Below are positions 1 to 8,468 of a stretch of DNA of 33,171 bases, one piece after another. Location of the stretch: contig NZ_CAJPOU010000017.1 of the NCBI RefSeq assembly GCF_905372335.1, positions 1-33,171 of the forward strand. The letters run 5' to 3'. The position numbers and the translations under genes were made by a program. The notes under the pieces were generated by a model, which had not been told where the DNA came from, made no database searches, and was given only the letters and a program-made list of their open reading frames with translations. The stretch comes from Streptococcus sp. A12 (GTDB lineage: Bacteria; Bacillota; Bacilli; Lactobacillales; Streptococcaceae). Each line of letters begins with the position of its first letter. The stretch's first letter is position 1.

Positions 1-65
1 GACGACGAAATCGAATTCTAACGAATTACCGATTTCTGTCCCACTCTCTTTTTATGAAATTAATC

Positions 66-128
66 TACAAATGTAAACAAAATAATTGACAACCAAAATG
101 GAAGGTGTATAATAAAACTACAAATGTA
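66..128 (+). promoter_or_regulatory. copYAZ promoter with two CopY operators (cop boxes)
   Basis: Two identical cop boxes, TACAAATGTA, lie at 66-75 and 119-128. They fit the known CopY target TACAnnTGTA. Between them is a near-perfect promoter: TTGACA at 86-91, a 16-base spacer, and TATAAT at 108-113. One operator sits just upstream of the -35 and the other over the expected transcript start, so CopY bound at both would block RNA polymerase. Copper displacing zinc from CopY is the known release signal in this family. Confidence 0.93.
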
Positions 129-166
129 AATCAATTGTTCTTGATGAGAGCTAGAAAGGTAAAAGA

Positions 167-601
167 ATGGCAAAGATTTCAAGTGCGGAATGGGAAGTCA
201 TGAGAGTTCTCTGGACTAAGGGGGAAGCGACTTCTACAGAAATAACCAAGATTCTCTCCACCAAGCAGGACTGGTCAGCTTCGACGGTGAAAACCCTCTT
301 AGGACGATTGGCTGATAAGGGCTATTTGACGAGCCGAAGAGAAGGTCGGACCTATTTGTATCAGGCTGTCCTCAATGAAGAAGAGGCTAATTTTACAGCT
401 GTCAATGAAGTTTTTAGTAAGATCTGCTTGACCAAGCATGGTCACATATTGGAGCGATTAATCCAGCAAACCCCAATGACCGAGGAGCAAATGAAGGGAT
501 TGCAAGACCTCCTGGCTTCGAAAGTGAGCGTGGAGCGGGTTCAATGTGATTGCCAACCTGGCCAGTGTCACTGTGCCAGTCATGTGGAGGAAGATAAATG
601 A
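167..601 (+). CDS. copY: CopY copper-responsive transcriptional repressor
   Basis: BlaI/MecI/CopY-family repressor of 144 aa. Residues 1-75 form the winged helix (SAEWEVMRVLW, then STVKTLLGRLADKGYL). The C-terminus carries the CopY metal signature CxCxxxxCxC at C127, C129, C134 and C136, which in this family binds zinc in the DNA-bound state and copper(I) in the released state. It is the first gene of the operon and its own operators flank the promoter upstream, so autoregulation is expected. The start has a GAAAGG ribosome site about 9 bases upstream. Its stop overlaps the copA start as ATGA, which suggests translational coupling. Length and motifs match the family, so I am confident. Confidence 0.96.
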   Translation: MAKISSAEWEVMRVLWTKGEATSTEITKILSTKQDWSASTVKTLLGRLADKGYLTSRREGRTYLYQAVLNEEEANFTAVNEVFSKICLTKHGHILERLIQQTPMTEEQMKGLQDLLASKVSVERVQCDCQPGQCHCASHVEEDK

Positions 602-2826
602 AAGAAGAAACTTTTGTCGTCAATGGGATGACCTGTGCATCCTGTGTCATCAATGTGGAGAAAGCTGTTAACCATCTTGAGGGTGTTGAAAAAGCGACAG
701 TAAACCTAACCACTGAAAAAATGACGGTTGAATATCAGGGGGAACCTTTGAGTCCAGAGGCTATTTCAAAAGCAGTAGCGGACGCCGGTTATGAGGCAGT
801 AGTATACAATCCAGATACAGCTAAGAGCCAAGAAGAGCGAGAAGGTGACAAGCTACAATTGATCCGAAAACGCCTCTTTTGGTCTTCCGTCTTCACCCTG
901 CCTCTCTTTTATCTAGCAATGGGGCCCATGATTGGCCTACCGGCACCTGCATTTGTTTCACCTGATCAAGCACCAGTGGCTTATACTCTTGTACTTTTGG
1001 CCTTAACCATCCCTGTGATGATCTTAGGACGAGCCTTTTATCGAAATGGCTTCCGGACTCTTATAAAAGGCCATCCCAATATGGATGCTTTGGTGGCTTT
1101 GGCGACTAGTGCAGCCTTTCTTTATAGTCTTTATGGGACTTATCACATTTTGCTTGGCCACCACCATCACGTGCACCAGCTTTATTTTGAATCTGTAGCC
1201 GTGATCCTGACCCTAATTACTTTGGGTAAGTATTTTGAAACGCTATCAAAAGGGCGTACTTCTCAAGCCATTAAAAAGCTCATACATCTGGCGGCTAAAG
1301 AGGCAACAGTCCTACGTGATGGAAAGGAAGTGAAACTACCTGTAGAAGACTTGGTCGTTGGTGATCAGATCCTGGTCAAACCAGGCGAAAAAATAGCCGT
1401 TGATGGTCAAGTGGTTTCCGGACAATCAGCCATTGATGAAAGCATGCTGACGGGTGAATCTATCCCCATCCAAAAAACAGAAAGCAGTCAAGTTTACGCA
1501 GGTTCCATTAATGGACAAGGTAGTTTGGTTTATCGGGCTGAGAAAGTTGGTCGCGATACCTTACTAGCACAAATCATTCAGCTGGTGGAAGATGCCCAAC
1601 AAACCAAAGCACCGATTGCCAAGATTGCGGATCAAGTGGCAGGGGTCTTTGTCCCAGTAGTCATGGGGATTGCCCTCTTATCAGGCCTCTTTTGGTACTT
1701 CGTCATGGGTGAGACCTTCACCTTTGCTATGACGGTAACGATCAGTGTCTTGGTCATTGCCTGCCCATGTGCTCTAGGTTTAGCGACTCCGACAGCCATT
1801 ATGGTGGGGACAGGGCTAGGGGCAGAGCATGGGATCCTCTATAAGAGAGGAGATGTCCTTGAGTTAGCTCATCAAGCGCAAGTCTTGGTCTTCGATAAAA
1901 CGGGGACCATCACTCAAGGTAAACCTCAGTTGTCTTCTTCCTATACCTATGGTCAAACGAACCATGCCTTACAAGTCCTAGCTTCTCTGGAAGCCAAGTC
2001 CGAACATCCGCTAGGACAAGCTATTTTGGATGCTGCGAAAGAAGAGCATATAGACTTATTAGAGATGGAAAACTTCTCTAGTCTAACAGGAAGGGGACTC
2101 ACTGCTAGCTATGCTGGGAAGGTTTATCTGGCTGGGAATCAAACGCTCATGGATGAGGAAGGAATCGATATTCATCTTGCCAAGGCTGACTTGGAGGACT
2201 TAACTCAGGATGGACAAACCCCGATTTTCTTAGCTGAAGATGGACAACTCTTGGCCCTATTTGGAGTAGCAGACCGGATTAAGGAAGATAGTTTAGAAAT
2301 GGTTGCTAGCCTAGAAAAAATGGGCAAGGAGGTCATCATGCTGACTGGGGATAATGAACGGACTGCTCGAGCGATTGCCAAGAAGGCTGGAATCCAGCAG
2401 GTCATCAGTCAAGTCCTTCCTCAAGAAAAATCACGGGTGATCCAAGATTTGCAAGCAGAAGGCAAGTCTGTGATCATGGTGGGAGATGGAATCAACGATG
2501 CACCAGCTCTTGCAACCGCGGATATCGGGATTGCCATGGGATCTGGGACAGATATCGCCATGGAAAGTGCGGATATCGTGGTCATGAAACCGCAATTAAT
2601 GGATGTTGTCCGAGCCTTGGAAATTAGTCGTTACACGATTAAGACCATCAAGGAAAACTTGTTCTGGGCCTTTATCTACAATGTTTTAGCCATTCCGGTG
2701 GCGATGGGGCTTCTCTATCTCTTTGGTGGCCCGCTCTTAAACCCGATGTTAGCAGGTCTAGCCATGAGTTTTAGTTCGGTATCGGTTGTACTGAATGCTC
2801 TCAGATTAAAGAGAAAAAAATTGTAA
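598..2826 (+). CDS. copA: CopA copper(I)-exporting P1B-type ATPase
   Basis: Membrane ATPase of 742 aa that pumps Cu+ out of the cytoplasm. There is one N-terminal heavy-metal domain with the GMTCASC site (C13, C16). The ATPase motifs follow in order: TGES (T285), membrane CPC (C389, C391), phosphorylated DKTGT (D433), HP (H470-P471) and GDGIND (629-634). The Cu+-type membrane residues YN (Y694, N695) and MSxxS (M723-S727) are present, which separates it from zinc or cadmium pumps. A histidine-rich loop (GHHHHVH) lies between early membrane helices at about residue 196. The start overlaps the copY stop (ATGA). CopZ, downstream, probably delivers copper to it. Confidence 0.97.
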   Translation: MKEETFVVNGMTCASCVINVEKAVNHLEGVEKATVNLTTEKMTVEYQGEPLSPEAISKAVADAGYEAVVYNPDTAKSQEEREGDKLQLIRKRLFWSSVFTLPLFYLAMGPMIGLPAPAFVSPDQAPVAYTLVLLALTIPVMILGRAFYRNGFRTLIKGHPNMDALVALATSAAFLYSLYGTYHILLGHHHHVHQLYFESVAVILTLITLGKYFETLSKGRTSQAIKKLIHLAAKEATVLRDGKEVKLPVEDLVVGDQILVKPGEKIAVDGQVVSGQSAIDESMLTGESIPIQKTESSQVYAGSINGQGSLVYRAEKVGRDTLLAQIIQLVEDAQQTKAPIAKIADQVAGVFVPVVMGIALLSGLFWYFVMGETFTFAMTVTISVLVIACPCALGLATPTAIMVGTGLGAEHGILYKRGDVLELAHQAQVLVFDKTGTITQGKPQLSSSYTYGQTNHALQVLASLEAKSEHPLGQAILDAAKEEHIDLLEMENFSSLTGRGLTASYAGKVYLAGNQTLMDEEGIDIHLAKADLEDLTQDGQTPIFLAEDGQLLALFGVADRIKEDSLEMVASLEKMGKEVIMLTGDNERTARAIAKKAGIQQVISQVLPQEKSRVIQDLQAEGKSVIMVGDGINDAPALATADIGIAMGSGTDIAMESADIVVMKPQLMDVVRALEISRYTIKTIKENLFWAFIYNVLAIPVAMGLLYLFGGPLLNPMLAGLAMSFSSVSVVLNALRLKRKKL

Positions 2827-2874
2827 GAACTTGGAGAAAAATCATCTCCTCATGTAAAAGAAAGGAAAATAATT

Positions 2875-3081
2875 ATGTCAAAAACATATGAAATTACAGG
2901 AATGAAATGCCAAGGTTGTGCCAATGCTGTCACTGAAAAATTATCTGCTGTAAAAGGCGTGGAAAAAGTAAGTGTCGATTTGGAAAAGCATCAAGTAACC
3001 ATTGAAGGGAAACCTTGGAAATGGTCCTTGAGCCGAGCTCTAAAAGGCAGTAAATACGAAGTAGGAAATGAAGTGAAATAA
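2875..3081 (+). CDS. copZ: CopZ copper chaperone
   Basis: Small heavy-metal-associated domain of 68 aa with the site GMKCQGC (C12, C15) and the expected ferredoxin-like pattern. It is preceded by an AAAGGAAA ribosome site and lies 48 bases after copA. In this family CopZ carries Cu+ to the exporter and to the CopY repressor. The C-terminal part (PWKWSLSRALKG) is rich in tryptophan and basic residues. The operon ends at the terminator just downstream. Confidence 0.92.
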   Translation: MSKTYEITGMKCQGCANAVTEKLSAVKGVEKVSVDLEKHQVTIEGKPWKWSLSRALKGSKYEVGNEVK

Positions 3082-3086
3082 AGTCA

Positions 3087-3119
3087 GAAAAGGCAGTCGG
3101 AAAAGGGCTGCCTTTTTTT
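3087..3119 (+). terminator. Terminator of the copYAZ operon
   Basis: Inverted repeat AAAAGGCAG / CTGCCTTTT around a short loop, followed by a run of seven T. It lies 6 bases after the copZ stop. The rest of the gap up to murA is AT-rich and holds the murA promoter. Confidence 0.85.
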
Positions 3120-3260
3120 AAAAAACAACAAGATAACACATAAATAAATTAGGTTTGCAAGCAAAAATATAAAAAAATAGTAAAACATATAGTTGAGGTT
3201 TTCTAAGGATTGGATTGACCGATCAAAAGATAAGAAAGAGTGGAAAATGAAGCGTTTTTA

Positions 3261-3289
3261 TGATATAATAGACGCGGTAATTTTTACCG
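3261..3289 (+). promoter_or_regulatory. murA promoter (extended -10) and leader hairpin
   Basis: TGATATAAT at 3261-3269 is a full extended -10 (TGn plus TATAAT). No good -35 is visible, which is usual for extended -10 promoters. Right after it, at 3275-3289, is a perfect small inverted repeat, CGGTAA-TTT-TTACCG, near the expected transcript start. Its role is unknown and it may be incidental. Confidence 0.7.
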
Positions 3290-3318
3290 AATGATTGAAA
3301 GAGCTTATATAAATTAAC

Positions 3319-4581
3319 ATGAAAAAAATTATTATTAATGGTGGTCGCCCTTTAAAAGGTGACGTGACCATTAGTGGTGCCAAAAATAGCGTGGTGGCCC
3401 TTATTCCAGCGACTATTTTAGCAGACGAAATTGTGACCCTTGATGGTGTTCCAGATATTTCAGATGTGGCTAGCTTGATTGACATCATGACCCTCATGGG
3501 GGCAAAGGTGGAGCGAGATGGGGAGACTCTTATTATCGATCCACGTGGTGTACAAGATATGCCAATGCCATTTGGAAAGATCAACAGTCTTCGCGCTTCT
3601 TACTATTTCTACGGAAGTCTATTGGGACGTTATGGCCGCGCAACTGTAGGTTTACCAGGGGGATGTGACCTAGGTCCACGTCCCATTGATCTGCATTTGA
3701 AAGCCTTTGAGGCGATGGGTGCTAAGATGACCATGGATGGTTCGAGTATGAACCTTTCCACAAATGGACAGAGTCTTCGTGGCGCAGCTATCTATATGGA
3801 TACGGTTAGCGTTGGAGCAACTATTAATACCATTCTAGCAGCTGTTAAAGCGGAAGGTCGTACCGTTATTGAAAATGCTGCTCGTGAACCTGAGATCATT
3901 GACGTCGTGACCCTTCTCAATAATATGGGAGCACACATTCGTGGTGCGGGTACAGATATCATTACCATTGAAGGAGTGGACTATCTCCACGGGACGCGTC
4001 ACCAAGTGATCCCCGATCGCATCGAAGCAGGGACTTATATCGCTCTTGCTGCTGCTGTGGGAGAAGGGATTCAAATTACGAATGTCCTCTACGAACACCT
4101 AGAAAGCTTTATCGCTAAGTTGGAAGAAATGGGCGTTCGTATGACGATTTCTGAGGATAGTGTGTTTGTTGAAAAGCAAGAAAATCTGAAAGCTGTTCAC
4201 ATCAAAACCTCTCCTTACCCTGGCTTTGCAACGGATTTGCAGCAACCCTTGACTCCATTGCTCTTGACCGCTAATGGAAAGGGAAGCATCGTAGATACCA
4301 TTTATCAAAAGCGGGTCAACCATGTGGCTGAATTGATGCGAATGGGTGCTACCATTGAAACAGTTGGTGATCGCATTGTTTACCAAGGACCGAATCAATT
4401 AACAGGTGCTCCAGTTAAGGCGACAGACCTGCGTGCAGGTGCTGCCTTGGTGATTGCTGGATTGATGGCTCAGGGTAGAACGGAGATTACCAATATTGAG
4501 TTTATCCTTCGCGGCTATTCGCATATTATTGAAAAATTGCAACAATTGGGAGCTGACATCGAGCTGATTGATGAAGCATAA
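3319..4581 (+). CDS. murA: UDP-N-acetylglucosamine 1-carboxyvinyltransferase (MurA)
   Basis: First committed enzyme of peptidoglycan synthesis: it transfers enolpyruvate from PEP to UDP-GlcNAc in the cytoplasm. At 420 aa it is full length. K22 (SGAKNS) and the PEP-binding, fosfomycin-target cysteine C116 (GGCDLGPRPID) are both present. Streptococci carry two paralogues (MurA/MurZ), and I cannot be sure which naming a database would use. The ATG fits the family start, but the ribosome site is weak (GAAAGAG about 15 bases upstream). It heads a likely operon with the GNAT, YtoI-like and map genes. The GNAT gene begins 12 bases after the stop. Confidence 0.96.
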   Translation: MKKIIINGGRPLKGDVTISGAKNSVVALIPATILADEIVTLDGVPDISDVASLIDIMTLMGAKVERDGETLIIDPRGVQDMPMPFGKINSLRASYYFYGSLLGRYGRATVGLPGGCDLGPRPIDLHLKAFEAMGAKMTMDGSSMNLSTNGQSLRGAAIYMDTVSVGATINTILAAVKAEGRTVIENAAREPEIIDVVTLLNNMGAHIRGAGTDIITIEGVDYLHGTRHQVIPDRIEAGTYIALAAAVGEGIQITNVLYEHLESFIAKLEEMGVRMTISEDSVFVEKQENLKAVHIKTSPYPGFATDLQQPLTPLLLTANGKGSIVDTIYQKRVNHVAELMRMGATIETVGDRIVYQGPNQLTGAPVKATDLRAGAALVIAGLMAQGRTEITNIEFILRGYSHIIEKLQQLGADIELIDEA

Positions 4582-4593
4582 CGAACGATTTTT

Positions 4594-5145
4594 ATGAACA
4601 TTTGGACGCAACTAGCAGCATTTTCATGTTTTGAAACAGAGCGCCTCTTCTTGAGGCCCTTTCTATATAGTGATGCCGCTGACTTTTATACCATATCCTC
4701 CAATCCAGAGAATTTGCCTTTTATTTTCCCAGCACAAACCTCCCTAGAGGAATGCCAGTATGTCTTGGCGAATTATTTTCTAAAGAATCCTTTAGGAATA
4801 TGGGCGATTTGTGACAAGAGAACAGACCGTGTGATTGGATCGATTAAGTTTGAAAAGTTGGATGAAATTAAGAAAGAAGCAGAACTTGGTTATTTCTTAC
4901 ACAAGGACTATTGGGGTCAAGGCCTCATGACAGAGGTTGTCAAAGAGATTACCTTCTTGTCCTTTCAGGAATTTCATCTCAAACAAGTCCAAATCATTAC
5001 CCATGTTGAAAATATTGCCAGTCAACAGGTGGCTTTACATGCCGGTTATAGTTTGAAACGGCAATTCAAGGGGAGTGACCGCTATACCCGAAAGATGCGG
5101 GATTATTACGAGTTCTGCATAGATAGAGGAGATCTCAATGAGTAA
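4594..5145 (+). CDS. GNAT N-acetyltransferase, RimJ/RimL type
   Basis: Acetyl-CoA-dependent acyltransferase of 183 aa. The N-terminal ETERLFLRPF and central ELGYFLHKDYWGQGLMTEVV (the acetyl-CoA loop, about residues 98-117) are typical of the RimJ/RimL branch, which acetylates protein N-termini or small amines. The substrate cannot be read from the sequence. It follows murA by 12 bases without a clear Shine-Dalgarno, so translation may be coupled. Its last 8 bases overlap the next gene, supporting a single transcript. Confidence 0.85.
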   Translation: MNIWTQLAAFSCFETERLFLRPFLYSDAADFYTISSNPENLPFIFPAQTSLEECQYVLANYFLKNPLGIWAICDKRTDRVIGSIKFEKLDEIKKEAELGYFLHKDYWGQGLMTEVVKEITFLSFQEFHLKQVQIITHVENIASQQVALHAGYSLKRQFKGSDRYTRKMRDYYEFCIDRGDLNE

Positions 5146-6415
5146 ACACCAAGCGATCTTAGATTATTTGGAGAAACTACCAATTGGCAAACGTGTCAGT
5201 GTGAGAAGTATCTCGAACTATTTGCAGGTGAGTGATGGGACTGCCTATCGGGCGATTAAAGAAGCTGAAAATCGTGGAATTGTTGAAACGAGACCTCGTA
5301 GTGGGACAGTTCGTGTCAAGTCCAAAAAGGCTGTCCTAGAACATCTGACTTTCCGAGAGATTGTAGAAATTACCGGTTCGGAAGTCTTGGCAGGGAAAGA
5401 AGGGCTGGAACGAGAGTTCAACAAGTTTTATATCGGGGCCATGACAGAAGAGCATATTTTAGATTATGTCTCTGAAGGTGGACTCCTCATTGTGGGAGAC
5501 CGGACCAATATCCAGCGTCTGGCCCTCCAACACGACAATGCTGTTCTTGTAACCGGTGGCTTTGACGTCGATCCTTCTATTTTGGAACTGGGTCGCAGTG
5601 GTCAAACTCCTATCTTACGTACCAAGCATGATACCTATACCGTGGCGACCATGATCAACCGTGCTCTCGCTAATATGCAAATAAAAACAGATATTTTAAC
5701 GGTCGAACAAGTCTATTCGCCTATGCATGAATATGGTTTTTTACGGGAAACAGATACCGTACGAGATTATTTGGACTTGGTAAGAAAAAGCCGGTTTAGT
5801 CGTTTTCCTGTCGTCAATCAGCACCAAATGGTTGTTGGAGTGGTGACCATGCGGGATGCCGGAGACAAGACACCCCAGACAACTCTGGACAAGGTCATGT
5901 CCCGTAGCGTCTTTACGACAAACCTATCCTCTAGTATCGCCAATGTCAGTCAACGCATGATTGCAGAAGATTTTGAGATGATCCCTGTTATTCGCAGCAA
6001 TCAAACCTTGTTAGGGGTTATTACTCGTCGTGCGGTCATGGACCGGGTGAGCAAGGAACAATTGTCGGGCTTGCCAACCTTTAGTGAACAAATCAGTCAA
6101 AAAGTAGTTCTGCAAGCCAATCATTTTGAATTGACGGTTGAACCAAGTATGTTAGAAAAGAGTGGTGTTCTCTCGAATGGCGTTCTCACTGAAGTTCTAA
6201 CAACAGTCACTCGCCAGCTCATGATGAATTCTGGAAAAAATTTAATTATCGAACAGCTCTTGGTCTATTATCTCCAAGCTGTTCAAGTGGACGATACCTT
6301 GCGAATTGAAACGCGTATTGTTCGCCAGACTAGACGATCGGCTATTATAGATTTTGATTTGTACTTGAATCTGCAATTAGTTACGAAGGCCACCGTCACT
6401 TTGAAAATTAATTAG
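5138..6415 (+). CDS. YtoI-like protein: HTH + DRTGG + CBS pair + hotdog domain
   Basis: Modular protein of 425 aa. Residues 1-65 look like a winged helix-turn-helix (RSISNYLQVSDGTAYRAIKEAENRGIV). Residues about 70-180 match a DRTGG domain (GRSGQTPILRTKHDT). Two CBS motifs follow (about 190-305; FPVVNQHQMVVGVVTMRD and IPVIRSNQTLLGVITRR). The last 110 residues resemble a hotdog (4HBT-like) domain. This matches the architecture of Bacillus YtoI. CBS domains usually sense adenine nucleotides and hotdog domains bind acyl-CoA, so it may be a ligand-controlled regulator, but no function is established. It overlaps the GNAT gene by 8 bases and map follows after 18 bases. Confidence 0.85.
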   Translation: MSKHQAILDYLEKLPIGKRVSVRSISNYLQVSDGTAYRAIKEAENRGIVETRPRSGTVRVKSKKAVLEHLTFREIVEITGSEVLAGKEGLEREFNKFYIGAMTEEHILDYVSEGGLLIVGDRTNIQRLALQHDNAVLVTGGFDVDPSILELGRSGQTPILRTKHDTYTVATMINRALANMQIKTDILTVEQVYSPMHEYGFLRETDTVRDYLDLVRKSRFSRFPVVNQHQMVVGVVTMRDAGDKTPQTTLDKVMSRSVFTTNLSSSIANVSQRMIAEDFEMIPVIRSNQTLLGVITRRAVMDRVSKEQLSGLPTFSEQISQKVVLQANHFELTVEPSMLEKSGVLSNGVLTEVLTTVTRQLMMNSGKNLIIEQLLVYYLQAVQVDDTLRIETRIVRQTRRSAIIDFDLYLNLQLVTKATVTLKIN

Positions 6416-6433
6416 AATGGAAGTAGGAAATAG

Positions 6434-7294
6434 ATGATTACATTGAAATCACAGCGTGAAATCGAAGCCATGGACCGTGCAGGAGACTTTCTTGCTAGTA
6501 TCCATATTGGCCTACGGGATTTGATCAAACCAGGTCTCGATCTGTGGGAAGTCGAAGAGTATGTTCGACGTCGCTGTAAAGAAGCCAACGTCTTGCCCCT
6601 TCAGATCGGTGTAGAAGGAAGCTTGATGGACTATCCCTATGCGACATGTTGTGGGATCAATGATGAAGTGGCTCACGCCTTTCCTCGCCACTATGTCTTA
6701 AAAGATGGTGACCTCTTAAAGGTGGATATGGTCTTGTCTGAACCCTTAGACAAGTCTGTTGTTGATGTCTCAAAGTTGGACTTTGATAATGTTGCACAAG
6801 TGAAAAAGTATACAGAAAACTACTCTGGTGGTTTGGCTGATTCTTGTTGGGCCTATGCAGTTGGGAATGTTTCCCAAGAGGTCAAAGATCTCATGGATGT
6901 CACCAAGGAATGTCTCTATAAGGGGATTGAACAAGCGGTTGTCGGAAATCGTCTGGGTGATATTGGAGCAGCGATTCAAGAATATGCTGAAAGCAAAGGC
7001 TATGGTGTAGTACGCGATTTGGTCGGTCACGGTGTAGGACCAACCATGCATGAAGAACCAATGGTTCCTCACTACGGACGTGCAGGACGTGGCTTGCGCT
7101 TACGTGAAGGGATGGTCTTGACTATTGAACCGATGATTAATACCGGAACTTGGGAGATCGATACAGATATGAAGACAGGTTGGGCCCACAAAACCCTTGA
7201 CGGTGGACTTTCTTGTCAGTACGAACATCAATTTGTGATTACAAAAGACGGTCCTGTTATTTTGACTAGTCAAGGCGAAGAAGGAACCTATTAA
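6434..7294 (+). CDS. map: Type I methionine aminopeptidase
   Basis: Removes the initiator methionine from new proteins. All five metal ligands are visible: D98, D136, H199, E232 and E264. In the usual type I enzyme the two aspartates are 11 residues apart. Here they are 38 apart, so there is a 27-residue insertion (about 103-129), as known for the streptococcal enzyme. This explains the 286 aa length. It has a GGAAGTAGG ribosome site and sits at the end of the murA operon. Confidence 0.95.
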   Translation: MITLKSQREIEAMDRAGDFLASIHIGLRDLIKPGLDLWEVEEYVRRRCKEANVLPLQIGVEGSLMDYPYATCCGINDEVAHAFPRHYVLKDGDLLKVDMVLSEPLDKSVVDVSKLDFDNVAQVKKYTENYSGGLADSCWAYAVGNVSQEVKDLMDVTKECLYKGIEQAVVGNRLGDIGAAIQEYAESKGYGVVRDLVGHGVGPTMHEEPMVPHYGRAGRGLRLREGMVLTIEPMINTGTWEIDTDMKTGWAHKTLDGGLSCQYEHQFVITKDGPVILTSQGEEGTY

Positions 7295-7301
7295 AACAAG
7301 T

Positions 7302-7357
7302 AGAGAGGAAAGAATGGAGCTGAAGATAAAAAACGGTTTCGCTCTTTTCTCTTTTTA
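7302..7357 (+). terminator. Possible terminator after map
   Basis: An imperfect stem, with GAGC (7317-7320) pairing GCTC (7341-7344) and a mostly A/G arm pairing a T/C arm, ends in a T run. The mismatches make this a weak call. Confidence 0.35.
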
Positions 7358-7382
7358 TGACTTTGTTTAGGGGAGGAAAGAT

Positions 7383-8351
7383 ATGAAAAAGTTTCTAAAA
7401 TGGCTAGGCCAACGACCGTTTATTAAGGGGTTCTTGCGCTTTTATATGGCCTCTGAATCGGACATCACAAGTATAGCAGTGGCCTATTATTTATTGATTT
7501 CTATTCTCCCTTTATTGTTGATTGCAGCCAATATCCTTCCTTACTTCCAGATTCGTCCGACTCAGATTTTGCTGACCTTGCGTGAAGTATTACCTGCTTC
7601 CATGTACCGGATTGTCTTGCAAGTTATTTCATCGGTGCTTACTAAGCCGTCTACTGGTTTGCTTAGTTTCTCCATCATTTCGGCTTTATGGGTCTCCTCA
7701 CAGTGTATCGCTTACCTGCAGAGAGCCTTCAATAAAAGTTATGGAGTGGAGAAGGAGAGGGGGATTATCTGGGCGAGAATCTTCAGTATTTTGATTAGTT
7801 TTGCTCTGCAAGGTTTGTTCGGTCTATCTTTGGTTTTGACCATGTTTGGCCGGATGATTATTCGTTCCGTCTATGAAATTTTCAAGTTTGATGAAAGTAT
7901 CTACCTTCGCCTCTTAAATATTTCAGGACCTTCGGTTTACTTCCTGCTCTTTTTAACCTTGCTCTTGCTCTATTACACTCTTCCCAATATCAAAATTCCT
8001 AAGTTTCGCTATGTCTTTCCGGGAGCCATCTTTGTGACAGCAGTCCTTTATTTGACCTTGAATATTTTCTGGAAATATGTTGATCACTACATCACGAGTT
8101 TCTTAGATGCTCGTTTCTTCGGGTCAGTCCTTTTAGCGGTCATTATGTTCTGGTTTATCCTGGTAGCTAAAGTATTGATTATTGGCTGTATCTTAAATGC
8201 TAGTATTCAATATGCGATTGAAGCGAGATTTGAAACAAAAGATGGGGATGTGGTAGCCAAGTACAAGTCTTCTCAAGTAGCTTTTCACCAAAAAGAAGCG
8301 TCACTCAAGCGTCGTTTCCATCTTAAAAACTTGAGAAAAAATCAGGACTGA
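7383..8351 (+). CDS. YihY/BrkB-family membrane protein
   Basis: Integral membrane protein of 322 aa with about six hydrophobic segments (roughly residues 35-58, 95-115, 135-165, 180-205, 215-240 and 250-280) and a basic C-terminal tail. The opening (FYMASESDITSIAVAYYLLISILPLLLIAAN) and FWKYVDHYITSFLDARFFGS are typical of the YihY/BrkB family. The family was once called ribonuclease BN, which is now considered wrong, and its transport role is unproven. A strong GGGAGG ribosome site precedes the ATG. It appears to be transcribed alone and ends at a clear terminator. Confidence 0.88.
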   Translation: MKKFLKWLGQRPFIKGFLRFYMASESDITSIAVAYYLLISILPLLLIAANILPYFQIRPTQILLTLREVLPASMYRIVLQVISSVLTKPSTGLLSFSIISALWVSSQCIAYLQRAFNKSYGVEKERGIIWARIFSILISFALQGLFGLSLVLTMFGRMIIRSVYEIFKFDESIYLRLLNISGPSVYFLLFLTLLLLYYTLPNIKIPKFRYVFPGAIFVTAVLYLTLNIFWKYVDHYITSFLDARFFGSVLLAVIMFWFILVAKVLIIGCILNASIQYAIEARFETKDGDVVAKYKSSQVAFHQKEASLKRRFHLKNLRKNQD

Positions 8352-8373
8352 TCTCAAAGTAGTCATACATGAA

Positions 8374-8404
8374 CAAGCCGGTTTTCATCCGGCTTTTTAT
8401 TTTA
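8374..8404 (+). terminator. Terminator after the yihY-like gene
   Basis: AAGCCGG / CCGGCTT hairpin (8375-8381 with 8389-8395) with a loop of seven bases and a T-rich tail. It separates the membrane protein gene from the marR unit. Confidence 0.85.
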
Positions 8405-8415
8405 GGTATATTTAG

Positions 8416-8444
8416 TTGCATTTGCAATAAAAATTTGATAGACT
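8416..8444 (+). promoter_or_regulatory. marR promoter overlapped by an inverted repeat operator
   Basis: TTGCA-TT-TGCAA at 8416-8427 is a perfect inverted repeat of the kind bound by MarR-family dimers. It covers the -35 (TTGCAT, 8416-8421). A 17-base spacer leads to TAGACT at 8439-8444, with the extended -10 TGA at 8436-8438. A repressor on the repeat would block the promoter, so autorepression by the MarR protein downstream is likely but inferred. Confidence 0.6.
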
Positions 8445-8468
8445 CCTTTTAAAGGAAAGGAGGAGCAG

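Noticed and set aside
1..21. In-frame DDEIEF followed by TAA at the left edge, which could be the tail of an upstream gene.
   Set aside because: Six codons are too few to support a gene, and any frame would often show this.
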